A stretch of 64,000 bases of DNA, taken from Rhodobacteraceae bacterium MED-G08 (lineage in GTDB: Bacteria; Pseudomonadota; Alphaproteobacteria; Rhodobacterales; Rhodobacteraceae). The notes beneath the pieces were generated by a model. That model was not told the DNA's origin and made no database searches. It worked only from the letters and a program-made list of their open reading frames with translations. Of the stretch, positions 53,765 through 61,352 are shown piece by piece. The number at the start of each line of letters is the position of its first letter. Positions within the stretch are counted from its first letter, which is position 1. Location of the stretch: positions 32,616 through 96,615 of the forward strand of contig NTKT01000005.1 of the NCBI GenBank assembly GCA_002457055.1, given 5' to 3'. The translations under genes were made by a program, and so were the position numbers.

Positions 53765-53981
53765 TATTAATTCCTTTTCATGAAACTCATTACTTTATAA
53801 CTAATATTTTCATCATTTATTGGTACTAAAATAATTTAATATTTTGAATAATCACCCCATGGCACAACGGTTCGGCTATTGAAAGTGCTCAAACATAATT
53901 TTACCGCCAATTTATCTCCATGTTAAATTACGCACTCCAAAACAGGTATATTTACAGAATAAGTGACCTGTGACCCTGGCA

Positions 53982-54004
53982 AAAAACCCCTCAAGAAAGA
54001 GGGG
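53982..54004 (-). terminator. Minus-strand terminator-like hairpin without an obvious upstream gene
   Basis: CCCCTC (53987-53992) with GAGGGG (53999-54004) forms a six-base G-C stem. Read on the minus strand it is followed by TTTTTT, giving a good intrinsic terminator. No protein-coding gene on the minus strand lies to its right within 1 kb, so either it ends an unannotated RNA or it acts as an insulating hairpin before the plus-strand gene at 54027. Confidence 0.55.
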
Positions 54005-54026
54005 TAGTTAAATTAGGGAGCTTAAA

Positions 54027-54206
54027 ATGAATATGTGTTTCATTAATATTAACGACCGATTGCGCTTTTATTTACATCTAAAACCAAAGAAAAAAAATAC
54101 GCACAGAATCTGCGACAATTTATGCATTGAAGTACAAAGATACAAAGCTAATTTTCCTACATGCAAGGACATTATGGATCAGCTTTTAGCCTCCCAGTTT
54201 GACTGA
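54027..54206 (+). CDS. 59-residue hypothetical protein
   Basis: A gene with GGGAG seven bases before the ATG. The product begins MNMCFININDRLRFYLHLKP, is basic and contains four Cys (MCF, RICD, NLCIE, TCKD), and ends IMDQLLASQFD. The last codons form the first unit of a tandem hairpin repeat; the next unit repeats MDQ...stop. The strong ribosome binding site supports expression. No family recognised. Confidence 0.58.
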   Translation: MNMCFININDRLRFYLHLKPKKKNTHRICDNLCIEVQRYKANFPTCKDIMDQLLASQFD

Positions 54207-54267
54207 TCCACCCTTGCTCTCCACCCCACTATGGATCAGTTTAACCCCATTAACTGATCCACCCTTT
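54174..54267 (+). repeat. Tandem pair of GGATCAG/CTGATCC hairpin units
   Basis: Two adjacent units each consist of TATGGATCAG, a variable loop, and ACTGATCCACCCTT. The arms GGATCAG and CTGATCC pair at 54176-54182 with 54203-54209, and at 54233-54239 with 54254-54260. The loops differ in length (20 and 14 bases). The first unit overlaps the end of the 59-residue gene and supplies its stop codon (TGA in CTGATCC). Confidence 0.8.
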
Positions 54268-54421
54268 AAGAACCTTCAACCAAATCATAGACTATGTAAT
54301 TTTCAGTTATAAATCTTTGGGATTGCATTTTAATGAGTCAAAAAATCATTCCAAATGTTAAAGTTTTTAAGTTATTATATGATTAAGTTATTATATTTTG
54401 ATGATTAAGATAGAGGTTCAT

Positions 54422-54493
54422 ATGCGACTACTTCTACTAACATTAATAATACCATTATCCAGCTGTAGTATTCCATTCGTTCCATTTTTTTAG
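54422..54493 (+). CDS. 23-residue lipoprotein-like peptide
   Basis: A tiny frame with AGAGG before the ATG. The product MRLLLLTLIIPLSSCSIPFV plus three residues is a complete lipoprotein signal with lipobox LSSC, followed by only nine residues. It resembles small entericidin-type lipoproteins in layout, not in sequence. It may be real, but the size makes it uncertain. Confidence 0.4.
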   Translation: MRLLLLTLIIPLSSCSIPFVPFF

Positions 54494-54597
54494 AAAAAAC
54501 ATAAAATTTTAACTATAAAATCGTCTGGAAGTTTTTAATTGTTGTCATAAACGTGCATTTTTGTTTTCCTCTAAATAGAATGATGAGGATGTTTAAA

Positions 54598-54891
54598 ATG
54601 GCAAAATATGCAGTTCATACTAAATGGGAGTGGCCTAACGGTGTTCCCAGCGCAGATACTATGCAAGGTTGGCACCGTGAGTTTAAATCGCAAACAAAGG
54701 CTGAAGATATAATTTGGTTTCAAATAGATGAAAATACGCATCAATCAGTGATTATATTTTCATCTGAGGAAGACGCTAAATCAGAATTAGAAATGCGTCA
54801 AAAGCAGCGTGAGCAGTCAATTAATGAAACAGGACATAAAATGGTCGAAGAAACAATGGGACCAGTTTTATCCATAATGTCTGAAGTTTAA
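54598..54891 (+). CDS. Small dimeric alpha/beta-barrel-like protein
   Basis: A 97-residue protein from the ATG at 54598, which has GAGGA upstream; the frame is open to 54553. It starts MAKYAVHTKWEWPNGVPSAD, then DIIWFQIDENTHQSVIIFSSEEDAKSELEMRQKQ, matching a strand-helix-strand-helix ABM-like domain. No function known. The next gene starts one base after its stop. Confidence 0.62.
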   Translation: MAKYAVHTKWEWPNGVPSADTMQGWHREFKSQTKAEDIIWFQIDENTHQSVIIFSSEEDAKSELEMRQKQREQSINETGHKMVEETMGPVLSIMSEV

Positions 54892-54892
54892 A

Positions 54893-55249
54893 TTGAGAGC
54901 TATAGTAGCCATAGTATTTTTGACCTTAGCCTCTCAGGCAAAGTCAGAAGGTCTTTTTTCGTGGTTATTCAGTTCTGGGAAAGAGATTAAGGCTGAAATC
55001 ACTTTAGTAAATAAGTGCGAACTAGAAGCTCGTTACTTCATTGTTCGTGACCTTCAAACAGGAAAAAGTGCATCCTTTAAAAATGGCGTAGCTAAATTGA
55101 ACACAAAGGTAAATTCGTCTTTGCAATTGCAACTATCACCATCAGTGAAACATGTTATTTTCGAAGGGAATGCAGTCTCTGCAAAAAAGAAAATGAAACT
55201 TATCGCAGACTGCTCTGAACGTAAACTTGGGGGAATTGCAGACAATTGA
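54893..55249 (+). CDS. Hypothetical exported protein
   Basis: A 118-residue protein with a TTG start immediately after the 54598 gene, so the two are likely co-translated. A signal peptide (MRAIVAIVFLTLASQAKS) precedes a beta-rich domain with two Cys (VNKCELEA, IADCSERK). No family recognised. Confidence 0.58.
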   Translation: MRAIVAIVFLTLASQAKSEGLFSWLFSSGKEIKAEITLVNKCELEARYFIVRDLQTGKSASFKNGVAKLNTKVNSSLQLQLSPSVKHVIFEGNAVSAKKKMKLIADCSERKLGGIADN

Positions 55250-55323
55250 TTAATCCATCACAAATTTTAACTTAAGCACTCGATTATTAAGGTCTAAAAA
55301 ATTTAATTTAAGGAGAAAAAATC

Positions 55324-55587
55324 ATGAATATATTTGTTCGCGGAACCGTAGCCAATGGAGCGCGTGTCCTTCGCGAAAAAATTAAAGCAGATATGAAAAG
55401 TGGTGCAGGAGAATTTGTTACCGATTGGAGGTTTGCCGAAGTAAGCGACAAAGAATTTATGGCATGTATGAACGTTACCGATATGGAAGCAATGGGAGCT
55501 TTCATGAGTAGCCCCGAGGAGTTACAGTGGGACAAAGATAACGGATGCGAATACACAGTTTACAGCATGGAGGAAATGCCAGGGTAA
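55324..55587 (+). CDS. Small dimeric alpha/beta-barrel-like protein
   Basis: An 87-residue protein with AAGGAG before the ATG. It starts MNIFVRGTVANGARVLREKI, then TDWRFAEVSDKEFMACMNVTDMEAMGAFMSSPEELQW and ends YTVYSMEEM. The layout is that of DUF3303/ABM-like small barrels. Function unknown. Confidence 0.68.
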   Translation: MNIFVRGTVANGARVLREKIKADMKSGAGEFVTDWRFAEVSDKEFMACMNVTDMEAMGAFMSSPEELQWDKDNGCEYTVYSMEEMPG

Positions 55588-55616
55588 AAACTTAATTATA
55601 CCTCGGTTAAAATTAG

Positions 55617-56039
55617 CTATTTAGAACCAGCGGCAATAAAGTCAGGATCATCTTCCGTTCGATGTTGCGGCAAGTCATCGTGAATTATGTCCCACGGGAT
55701 TTGGCTTTCGATGCCTAAATGGACTCCATTAGGCTGCCAATTCTCTGGATCATCAAGAGTGCCAATAAAAACTGCGTCTACTGATTGGTAACTGAAAACG
55801 ATCGGACTTCCACATTCAGGACAAAAGCCTCTTTTTGCGATGTCTGAGGATTGAAAATATTTTGGTAACCCACTTGTAAATTCTAATTGGCCTGCATCAA
55901 AAGCTACGAAAATAGCAGAGGTGTTACCGTACGCTTTTTGGCACATACGGCAGTGACAAATTGAGATCCATTTAGGCTCTGCGCATGCTTTGTATCGGAT
56001 TTTTTTACAAAGGCATCCGCCTTTTATTAACTTTCCCAT
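55617..56039 (-). CDS. GFA/CENP-V-type zinc protein
   Basis: A 140-residue GFA-domain protein with zinc ligands in GGCLCKKI, ICHCRMCQKAYG and GFCPECGSPIVF, and the usual ending ESQIPWDIIHDDLPQHRTEDD. It lies 59 bases after the small zinc-ribbon gene at 56099 on the same strand and may share its transcript. One of six GFA proteins in the window. Confidence 0.92.
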   Translation of the reverse strand: MGKLIKGGCLCKKIRYKACAEPKWISICHCRMCQKAYGNTSAIFVAFDAGQLEFTSGLPKYFQSSDIAKRGFCPECGSPIVFSYQSVDAVFIGTLDDPENWQPNGVHLGIESQIPWDIIHDDLPQHRTEDDPDFIAAGSK

Positions 56040-56098
56040 ATTGCAGCTTCCATACTAGTACTGTTCCACGTTGTAGTATGCAGAGAGGAAATAGCGCA

Positions 56099-56287
56099 TC
56101 AAGCTCGCTTGTAACCTTTATCAAGATTTGAGTCGGTTCCACAAACATCGCCAGTACAACATTCAAAGATATTTGATTTACAAGGTGCACAAGCTTCATG
56201 TCCATGAACTACAATTGTGTTCAGAGGAGCAGAACAACGCGGGCATCTCTGAATATTTTCATTGGAGGGATGCTGATGATTGTCCAT
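56099..56287 (-). CDS. Small Cys-rich zinc-ribbon protein
   Basis: A 62-residue protein with seven Cys: RCPRCSAP, HEACAPCKSNIFECCTGDVCG. The CxxC...CxxC spacing of a zinc ribbon is followed by an extra CC..xxC group, so a second metal or disulfide is possible. AAGGG lies upstream of the ATG. It precedes the GFA gene at 55617. Function unknown. Confidence 0.7.
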   Translation of the reverse strand: MDNHQHPSNENIQRCPRCSAPLNTIVVHGHEACAPCKSNIFECCTGDVCGTDSNLDKGYKRA

Positions 56288-56453
56288 ACCAAGAGCCCTT
56301 TAAAAATTTTTTAGCTGTTATCGTATCTCAAATTATTAATTTATTTGCCAATTCAAAGATACAAATTTATTTAAATAATGCATAATAATATCCTAATGGT
56401 ATTATTTGTTTAACAACAATTTGATATAGCGAGATCTCTTAGAGTAATGAACT

Positions 56454-57434
56454 ATGATAAAAAATGTTCGTTCATTTTATTTAAGATATGCTGAGTCTTT
56501 AAAACACCCGGGTGACTTCTCGGAATGCGTCAGAAATTTCTTTACTGACGATGCTAAGATAAATGTTGTTCATCCTTTCAATGAAATTAATGGTTCCGAC
56601 GACTATCTTTGTAATTTTTTATTACCGCTTCAAAATTCATTCATAGGACTTTTCCGACGTGACGATATTTTCATGTTTGGTGAATTCGAGGGACAAGAAT
56701 GGATTAGCTCTACAGGCTATTATGTTGGACATTTTGCAAAAGACTGGATCGGTTTAACTGCAACAAAAAAACTTTCTTACATACGTTATGGTGAATTCCA
56801 TCGTATTGAAAATGGACAAGCGGTCGAAAGCTATATCTATATTGATATTCCAGAGCTTATGATTGCTTCTAATCAGTGGCCTTTAGATATGGGACCTGGG
56901 AACTCCCGAGGTTACACTGGACTGATACAAGGACCCGCCTCGCGTGACGGTGTGCTCACACAGGCCTCGGACCCTATTGAGGGTCATTTGAGTTATCAAA
57001 TTGTGACAGACATGCTTGATAAACTAGCAACAAAGGATGAGGCATGGCGCCCATATTGGCATGATAATATGGCGTGGTATGGACCAGGAGCATTCGGTTC
57101 ATTTATCGGCATCAATGAATTCGCTTCATTTCAGGTTCCATTCGAGTCCCAATTTGAGGGGTGGTCTGGTGGCACAAAGAACAATGGTTTTACTAAACAT
57201 TTCACAAGATTTGGCGATGGCAACTACACCTGCTCCGGAGGGTGGCCATCCCTTACTGGAGTAAACGTCAAACCGTTTTTAGGACAGGGTCCAAGTTTTG
57301 AAAGAGTTTTCATGAGAGTGTGTGACTGGTGGAGGCGTGAGAACGCGCTTCTTGTAGAAAATTGGGTTTTCGTTGATGTCCCACATGTTTTGTTACAACT
57401 AGGATACGATCCGTTACCAACTTGGGAAAAGTAG
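56454..57434 (+). CDS. SnoaL/NTF2-like protein, two domains
   Basis: A 326-residue protein made of two SnoaL-like polyketide-cyclase domains (about residues 1-160 and 175-326). Each has the NTF2-type pattern of an N-terminal helix, a central FFTDDAKINVVHPFNEINGSDD- or YWHDNMAWYGPGAFGSFIGINEF-type strand pair and a GEFHRIENGQAVESYIYID or WWRRENALLVENWVFVDVP hairpin. The HxD-type residues suggest a cyclase or hydrolase pocket; the substrate is unknown. No biosynthetic cluster is nearby. Confidence 0.85.
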   Translation: MIKNVRSFYLRYAESLKHPGDFSECVRNFFTDDAKINVVHPFNEINGSDDYLCNFLLPLQNSFIGLFRRDDIFMFGEFEGQEWISSTGYYVGHFAKDWIGLTATKKLSYIRYGEFHRIENGQAVESYIYIDIPELMIASNQWPLDMGPGNSRGYTGLIQGPASRDGVLTQASDPIEGHLSYQIVTDMLDKLATKDEAWRPYWHDNMAWYGPGAFGSFIGINEFASFQVPFESQFEGWSGGTKNNGFTKHFTRFGDGNYTCSGGWPSLTGVNVKPFLGQGPSFERVFMRVCDWWRRENALLVENWVFVDVPHVLLQLGYDPLPTWEK

Positions 57435-57666
57435 CCGGCTTACAAAATAATTACAGCGATTTACTATGGCTAACTTTTATGCTCGTTTGCATGATTTAAA
57501 TGTTTGGAGGTCATCAGGCCAGCCTTGCTACACTGCTTCACAGAACAGACAATTGACATAATAGAATGTCTCAAATCAAATTTATTAAACGAAATGTTTT
57601 TTGAAAATTTCTACAATTTCAATAATATCAAATTATTGATGGTGAAATAAATTGAAAGGGTTGATT

Positions 57667-58119
57667 ATGAAACATACTGGGGGCTGCCTCTGCGGGCAAT
57701 ATGGCTTTGAAACTGAACTAGACCCAATGCTTATTATACAGTGTAACTGTACAAAGTGCCGTAAGTTATCTGGTAGTTACCAAATCGGGTGCCTTTACTC
57801 CGTCGAGGAAATTGAAGAAAAAGGCGATACAAGCTGTTACGAATTTGAGGGTGGAAGCGGTTTTATTAATACAGTGCACTTTTGCGTTAACTGTCATGTT
57901 CGTTGCAAAACCCACCCAGCCCCTGAGATTATGGATGGCATGGTTGGCATTCCATTAGGAATTTTTGACACAGCCAAAAATTTATCACCTAAAGCGGAAA
58001 TATGGACATCTGAAAAGTTGCCTTTTCTAAAAACTGATGAATGCGTATCAGAAAGTTTTGAAGATAGTGGCATTGCAGAACGTTTAAATGCATTATTAGA
58101 AAATTTGGAAAGTAGATGA
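57667..58119 (+). CDS. GFA/CENP-V-type zinc protein, variant ligands
   Basis: A 150-residue GFA-domain protein from the ATG at 57667, which has AAGGG upstream; a TTG at 57652 is less likely. Ligands are in GCLCGQY, QCNCTKCRKLSG and HFCVNCHVRCK. Two family positions differ: the usual His of CHC is Asn, and the Gly after the last CxxC is His. The C-terminal part closely resembles the GFA protein at 43691-44140. It is followed 41 bases later by the AhpD-like gene. Confidence 0.9.
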   Translation: MKHTGGCLCGQYGFETELDPMLIIQCNCTKCRKLSGSYQIGCLYSVEEIEEKGDTSCYEFEGGSGFINTVHFCVNCHVRCKTHPAPEIMDGMVGIPLGIFDTAKNLSPKAEIWTSEKLPFLKTDECVSESFEDSGIAERLNALLENLESR

Positions 58120-58160
58120 ATTCTTATTGATAAGTATAAACTCTCACAAAAGGAGTGCCT

Positions 58161-58769
58161 ATGTCGTGGATTGACACAATTGCCTATGAAAAAGCCGATG
58201 CAAAATTGAAGGCTCTTTATGATCGAGTTAAAGGACCCAACAACAACGTAGATAACATAATGATGATGCACTCTTTAAGACCCCACACAATGGAAGGTCA
58301 TATGGCAATATACAAATACGTTTTACATCACCGTGACAATACAATTGATAAATGGTTCCTAGAAACCCTTGGTGTCTGGGTCTCCACGTTGAATAAATGT
58401 GACTACTGCGTCGAACATCATTTTGCTGGACTGAAACGCTTATTAAATGATGACGTAAAGGCAACCCAAATTCGGTCTGCCATTGATACCAATAACATTG
58501 GAAACGCTCCCTTAGAAAATCGCCAGAAAACCGCCATGGAATATGCCCGCAAGCTCACTGATAATCCAGGAAGTATACGTGAGGAAAGTATAGAGAAAAT
58601 GCGTGCTGATGGGTATAAAGATGGTGAGATCTTAGAAATCAATCAAGTGTGTGCGTATTTCAGTTACGCTAATAGAACCGTTCTTGGACTTGGTTGTTCT
58701 ACTAAGGGTGATGTCCTGGGTTTATCACCGAACAATAATTACGATCCCAATGACTGGGGGCACTCCTAA
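58161..58769 (+). CDS. AhpD/CMD-like peroxidase-related protein
   Basis: A 202-residue protein of the uncharacterised peroxidase-related group in the carboxymuconolactone decarboxylase superfamily. The redox motif is Cys80-Cys83-His87 in NKCDYCVEHH, preceded by the usual LGVWVSTLN helix. The ATG at 58161 follows AGGAG six bases away. Such proteins reduce peroxides with a thiol partner; the partner is not known. It may be co-transcribed with the GFA gene. Confidence 0.9.
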   Translation: MSWIDTIAYEKADAKLKALYDRVKGPNNNVDNIMMMHSLRPHTMEGHMAIYKYVLHHRDNTIDKWFLETLGVWVSTLNKCDYCVEHHFAGLKRLLNDDVKATQIRSAIDTNNIGNAPLENRQKTAMEYARKLTDNPGSIREESIEKMRADGYKDGEILEINQVCAYFSYANRTVLGLGCSTKGDVLGLSPNNNYDPNDWGHS

Positions 58770-58775
58770 AATCAT

Positions 58776-58816
58776 ATTGGACCTGATCCCAATAAGGCGT
58801 TTATTGGTCTCTCTCA
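58776..58816 (+). repeat. Weak copy of the GCGTTTATT element
   Basis: CCAATAAGGCGTTTATTGG (58789-58807) shares TAAGGCGTTTATT with the element at 62690 and forms its own inverted repeat (CCAATAA/TTATTGG). It lies between the AhpD-like and SDR genes. The similarity is short and may be a chance match or a decayed copy. Confidence 0.3.
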
Positions 58817-58868
58817 ATTTGCTAAACAGTTAGTATAAGCAAAGTAAATTTATTACTATGGAGCAATT

Positions 58869-59570
58869 ATGACAAATAAGGTGTGCGTAATTATTGGCGG
58901 CGGTAGCGGAATGGGTGCCGCCGTTGCTAAAGAGATGAATAACCGAAATTACAACCTAGCATTGATGTCACCATCAAAAAATTGCGAAATACTTGCTAAC
59001 GAGCTCGGAGGTATAGCGGTTCGTGGCAAAGCAGAGAAGGACACCGATTTACAAGAACTATTTGACACTACCATGGGGAAATATGGACGTATTGATAGCT
59101 TGTTAATTCATGTTGGTGGGCCTCCAAAAGGAGACTTGCTAGAAATCTCAGATGAAGACTGGATAACAGCAAATGAAATGGTTTTATTACCAGTGATACG
59201 GATGTCAAAATTAGTGACACCAGTAATGCAATCGCAGGGCGGTGGTTCTATAGTAAACATTACAACATTTTCAGCTTTCGAACCTAGTCTGACTTTTCCG
59301 ACCTCAAGTGTTTATCGCGTGGGTGTATCGTCATTCACTAAGCTTTATTCAGATCGCTATGGAGCAGATAATATACGCATGAACTGCCTATTGCCCGGAT
59401 TCACTGACAGTTTAGATTTACCTCAAAAATTTGCAGACATGTCTGTGTTTAAACGCCTCGCGAGTGCAGACGAACAAGCTAAAGCGGCAGCATTCCTACT
59501 TACGGAAGATAGCAATTATATAACTGGCCAAAGCATTCGTAGTGATGGAGGAGTTACGCGTAGTATGTAA
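58869..59570 (+). CDS. Short-chain dehydrogenase/reductase, catalytic Lys missing
   Basis: A 233-residue Rossmann-fold SDR. The cofactor motif is IGGGSGMGAAVA (residues 9-20), and a HVGGPPKG segment replaces the usual NNAG region, as in the branch of SDRs with a GGPP loop. The expected YxxxK reads Tyr149-Arg-Val-Gly-Val153, so the lysine is absent; Ser135 is at or near the catalytic serine position. It may use another base or not be a reductase. GGAG precedes the ATG. Confidence 0.88.
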   Translation: MTNKVCVIIGGGSGMGAAVAKEMNNRNYNLALMSPSKNCEILANELGGIAVRGKAEKDTDLQELFDTTMGKYGRIDSLLIHVGGPPKGDLLEISDEDWITANEMVLLPVIRMSKLVTPVMQSQGGGSIVNITTFSAFEPSLTFPTSSVYRVGVSSFTKLYSDRYGADNIRMNCLLPGFTDSLDLPQKFADMSVFKRLASADEQAKAAAFLLTEDSNYITGQSIRSDGGVTRSM

Positions 59571-59629
59571 AACCATCAGGCGTTCTTAACCACCGAAAAG
59601 CATAAAATTAGTTTATTTAGATAATATCA

Positions 59630-59690
59630 TTTGCTACGTACGTAACGTCTTATCTTGCATGGTTTTAGCGATAAGATACTCTTTTAAAAA
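59630..59690 (+). repeat. Partial copy of the upstream element
   Basis: TTTGCTACGTACGTAACGTC and the following TTATCTTGCATG (59630-59662) match the second half of the element at 60176-60212 (TTTGCTACGTGTGTAAC...TATCTTGCATG). The first half is not recognisable. It lies directly upstream of the 59704 gene. Confidence 0.6.
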
Positions 59691-59703
59691 TTGGGAGGAA
59701 ACA

Positions 59704-60102
59704 ATGACTGAATTAAATGCAGAATCCAATCGAATGGTTTTGATACTTGATTGCAAAGTAAAAGATATAGAGAGATTTAAAACCTGGGCCAGAGATCGTG
59801 CAGCGAAGTATGTCTATGAGCTAAAAGAAGAAAATAGCATTAGTTATGAATGGCACATCTCAGAGGACGGAAGTGAAGCTACCCTTATAGAGGCCTTTAT
59901 GGACAGTGATGCAATGATGGTGCGTTTAGGAAATCATGCTGCAAGCCCCTTAGCCTCTGAGGTGATCGAGCTGGTCGAAATAACCGATGTCATATGTTTA
60001 GGTAATGCAAACCCTACAGCAGTAGAGGCATTGAGTGCTTGGGGTGCTCGATTTCGCTCACATCACTCTGGATATAATAGAGAAATCGTGGCACCCCGAT
60101 AG
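59704..60102 (+). CDS. Small dimeric alpha/beta-barrel-like protein (ABM type)
   Basis: A 132-residue protein from the ATG at 59704, which has GGGAGG upstream; the frame is open to 59659. It reads MVLILDCKVKDIERFKTWAR...SYEWHISEDGSEATLIEAFMDSDAMMVRLGNH, a typical antibiotic-monooxygenase-like strand-helix-strand-helix with the acidic 'E.F.D..A' turn. Substrate unknown. Confidence 0.72.
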   Translation: MTELNAESNRMVLILDCKVKDIERFKTWARDRAAKYVYELKEENSISYEWHISEDGSEATLIEAFMDSDAMMVRLGNHAASPLASEVIELVEITDVICLGNANPTAVEALSAWGARFRSHHSGYNREIVAPR

Positions 60103-60127
60103 AATAACTTCAAGCAAGGTTTTAACA

Positions 60128-60215
60128 CTAACCCATAATGCTCATGCTCACTCACAATAGCGTTTATTCGGATCAGTTCGTTTGCTACGTGTGTAACATC
60201 ATATCTTGCATGATT
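60128..60215 (+). repeat. Repeated intergenic element, copy B
   Basis: This copy contains GCGTTTATTCGGATCAG (60160-60176), identical over 17 bases to copy C, followed by similar sequence (TTTGCTACGTGTGTAACATC, TATCTTGCATGATT). It lies about 40-130 bases upstream of the small membrane-protein gene at 60256. The conserved block with a variable but alignable tail suggests a transcribed leader or regulatory site. Confidence 0.75.
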
Positions 60216-60255
60216 TTCAACTTCGGTTACTCTTATATTAACTTTGGAGGTGGTA

Positions 60256-60456
60256 ATGGATACGTACACAAAAACAATGGTGACCATTATAACTGTATGC
60301 GTTGTTGTAGTTACCTTGTTGCTAGTTGGCAGCTTAATCTTCGAGGGCCATGATCACGACGACGAGCATGATTACGGTTATGTTGAAGAATTATATGAAA
60401 AGTTAGAATATATTAGCCACCGTATTGATGAACTAGAAGAACGTTTAGAAGAATAG
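60256..60456 (+). CDS. Small membrane protein with coiled-coil tail
   Basis: A 66-residue protein from the ATG at 60256, which has GGAGG six bases upstream. One membrane helix (TMVTIITVCVVVVTLLLVGSL) precedes an Asp/His-rich turn (EGHDHDDEHDYGY) and a charged coiled coil (LYEKLEYISHRIDELEERLEE). The His/Asp cluster could bind a metal. It follows the element copy at 60128. Family unknown. Confidence 0.7.
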   Translation: MDTYTKTMVTIITVCVVVVTLLLVGSLIFEGHDHDDEHDYGYVEELYEKLEYISHRIDELEERLEE

Positions 60457-60483
60457 CTCCCATGCAAACCGTCATAGCAATTT

Positions 60484-61239
60484 CTACGTGATATCTTCCT
60501 CGATCGATAGTTTTCCGCCAGCCCAGACTGGGAGGTTCTCTGTATCGTCAAGCCAAGCCTGTTCTTCGGAAGTATTATTTCTGCCGAACTGTTTGTTTCT
60601 GTGGGGGTAACGTCCAAATTTTTCCAATACTTGACGGTGTTGCTCGACTGCCCTTCTGTTCCGATCAGAAAATAAATAAAAACTAGGGGAAGATGCTGCA
60701 GCTTTATCGATAAGCTCACGAGCGTAATCAAGGTCTTCTAAATCTTCTGAATGTGCCAAGGCCCATGGTAAAAGATACAAAAGAGCCGCTGGAAGTTTTA
60801 AAGTTTCCTCTATTAAGTCCGCAGCTACTAATTCACGTACTAATTTTTTACCAATTTGATCGTAAGAAAAGGCTTCGGGAGTTCCTCTAAAACAGGATCT
60901 AGAAAGCTGATCTGCCAACAATACTTTCGCCACTTTACCCTCTAGACTATCCCAATCTTCTCCGACTAACGTCGGTGGCTGGGCCTTCAGCTCGCGAATT
61001 ACTGGAGCAAACGGTTGGCATAGAGCATCCAGTGAACTGCCACTCGCAAACCAGATCGTTAAAAGAGATCTAACCTTATCTTCAGTATTTAAAGATAGCC
61101 TGATTACAGGATCTGCGGTATCACAGGCACACATATAATTCAGGACACTGCGTGGCTTCCGAGGCTCTTCCAGAGCCTTTATCACCTCAGGAAGTAACTT
61201 AAAAACTTCAGGTTTTAAATCAGAGACATCCGAATTCAT
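60484..61239 (-). CDS. DUF924 family protein
   Basis: A 251-residue protein that matches DUF924 in its blocks LLADQLSRSCFRGTPEAFSYD and KFGRYPHRNKQFGRNNTSEEQAWL. The family has an all-helical, TPR-like fold and no established function. An N-terminal extension of about 50 residues (MNSDVSDLKPEVFKLLPEVI...) is longer than usual. It stands alone on the minus strand. Confidence 0.88.
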   Translation of the reverse strand: MNSDVSDLKPEVFKLLPEVIKALEEPRKPRSVLNYMCACDTADPVIRLSLNTEDKVRSLLTIWFASGSSLDALCQPFAPVIRELKAQPPTLVGEDWDSLEGKVAKVLLADQLSRSCFRGTPEAFSYDQIGKKLVRELVAADLIEETLKLPAALLYLLPWALAHSEDLEDLDYARELIDKAAASSPSFYLFSDRNRRAVEQHRQVLEKFGRYPHRNKQFGRNNTSEEQAWLDDTENLPVWAGGKLSIEEDIT

Positions 61240-61352
61240 AATGAGACCTCTTTAAGATTAACATTTATCACCTTTAACACAGGCACACATAGATCAGCTT
61301 AGTATTGTTGACTCTTCAATCACAACTGTGTTTCAAGAAATGGGTGCTTATG

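Noticed and set aside
57465..57560. 31-codon frame MANFYARLHDLNVWRSSGQP... upstream of the 57667 GFA gene
   Set aside because: No ribosome binding site, and the length and composition are consistent with chance.
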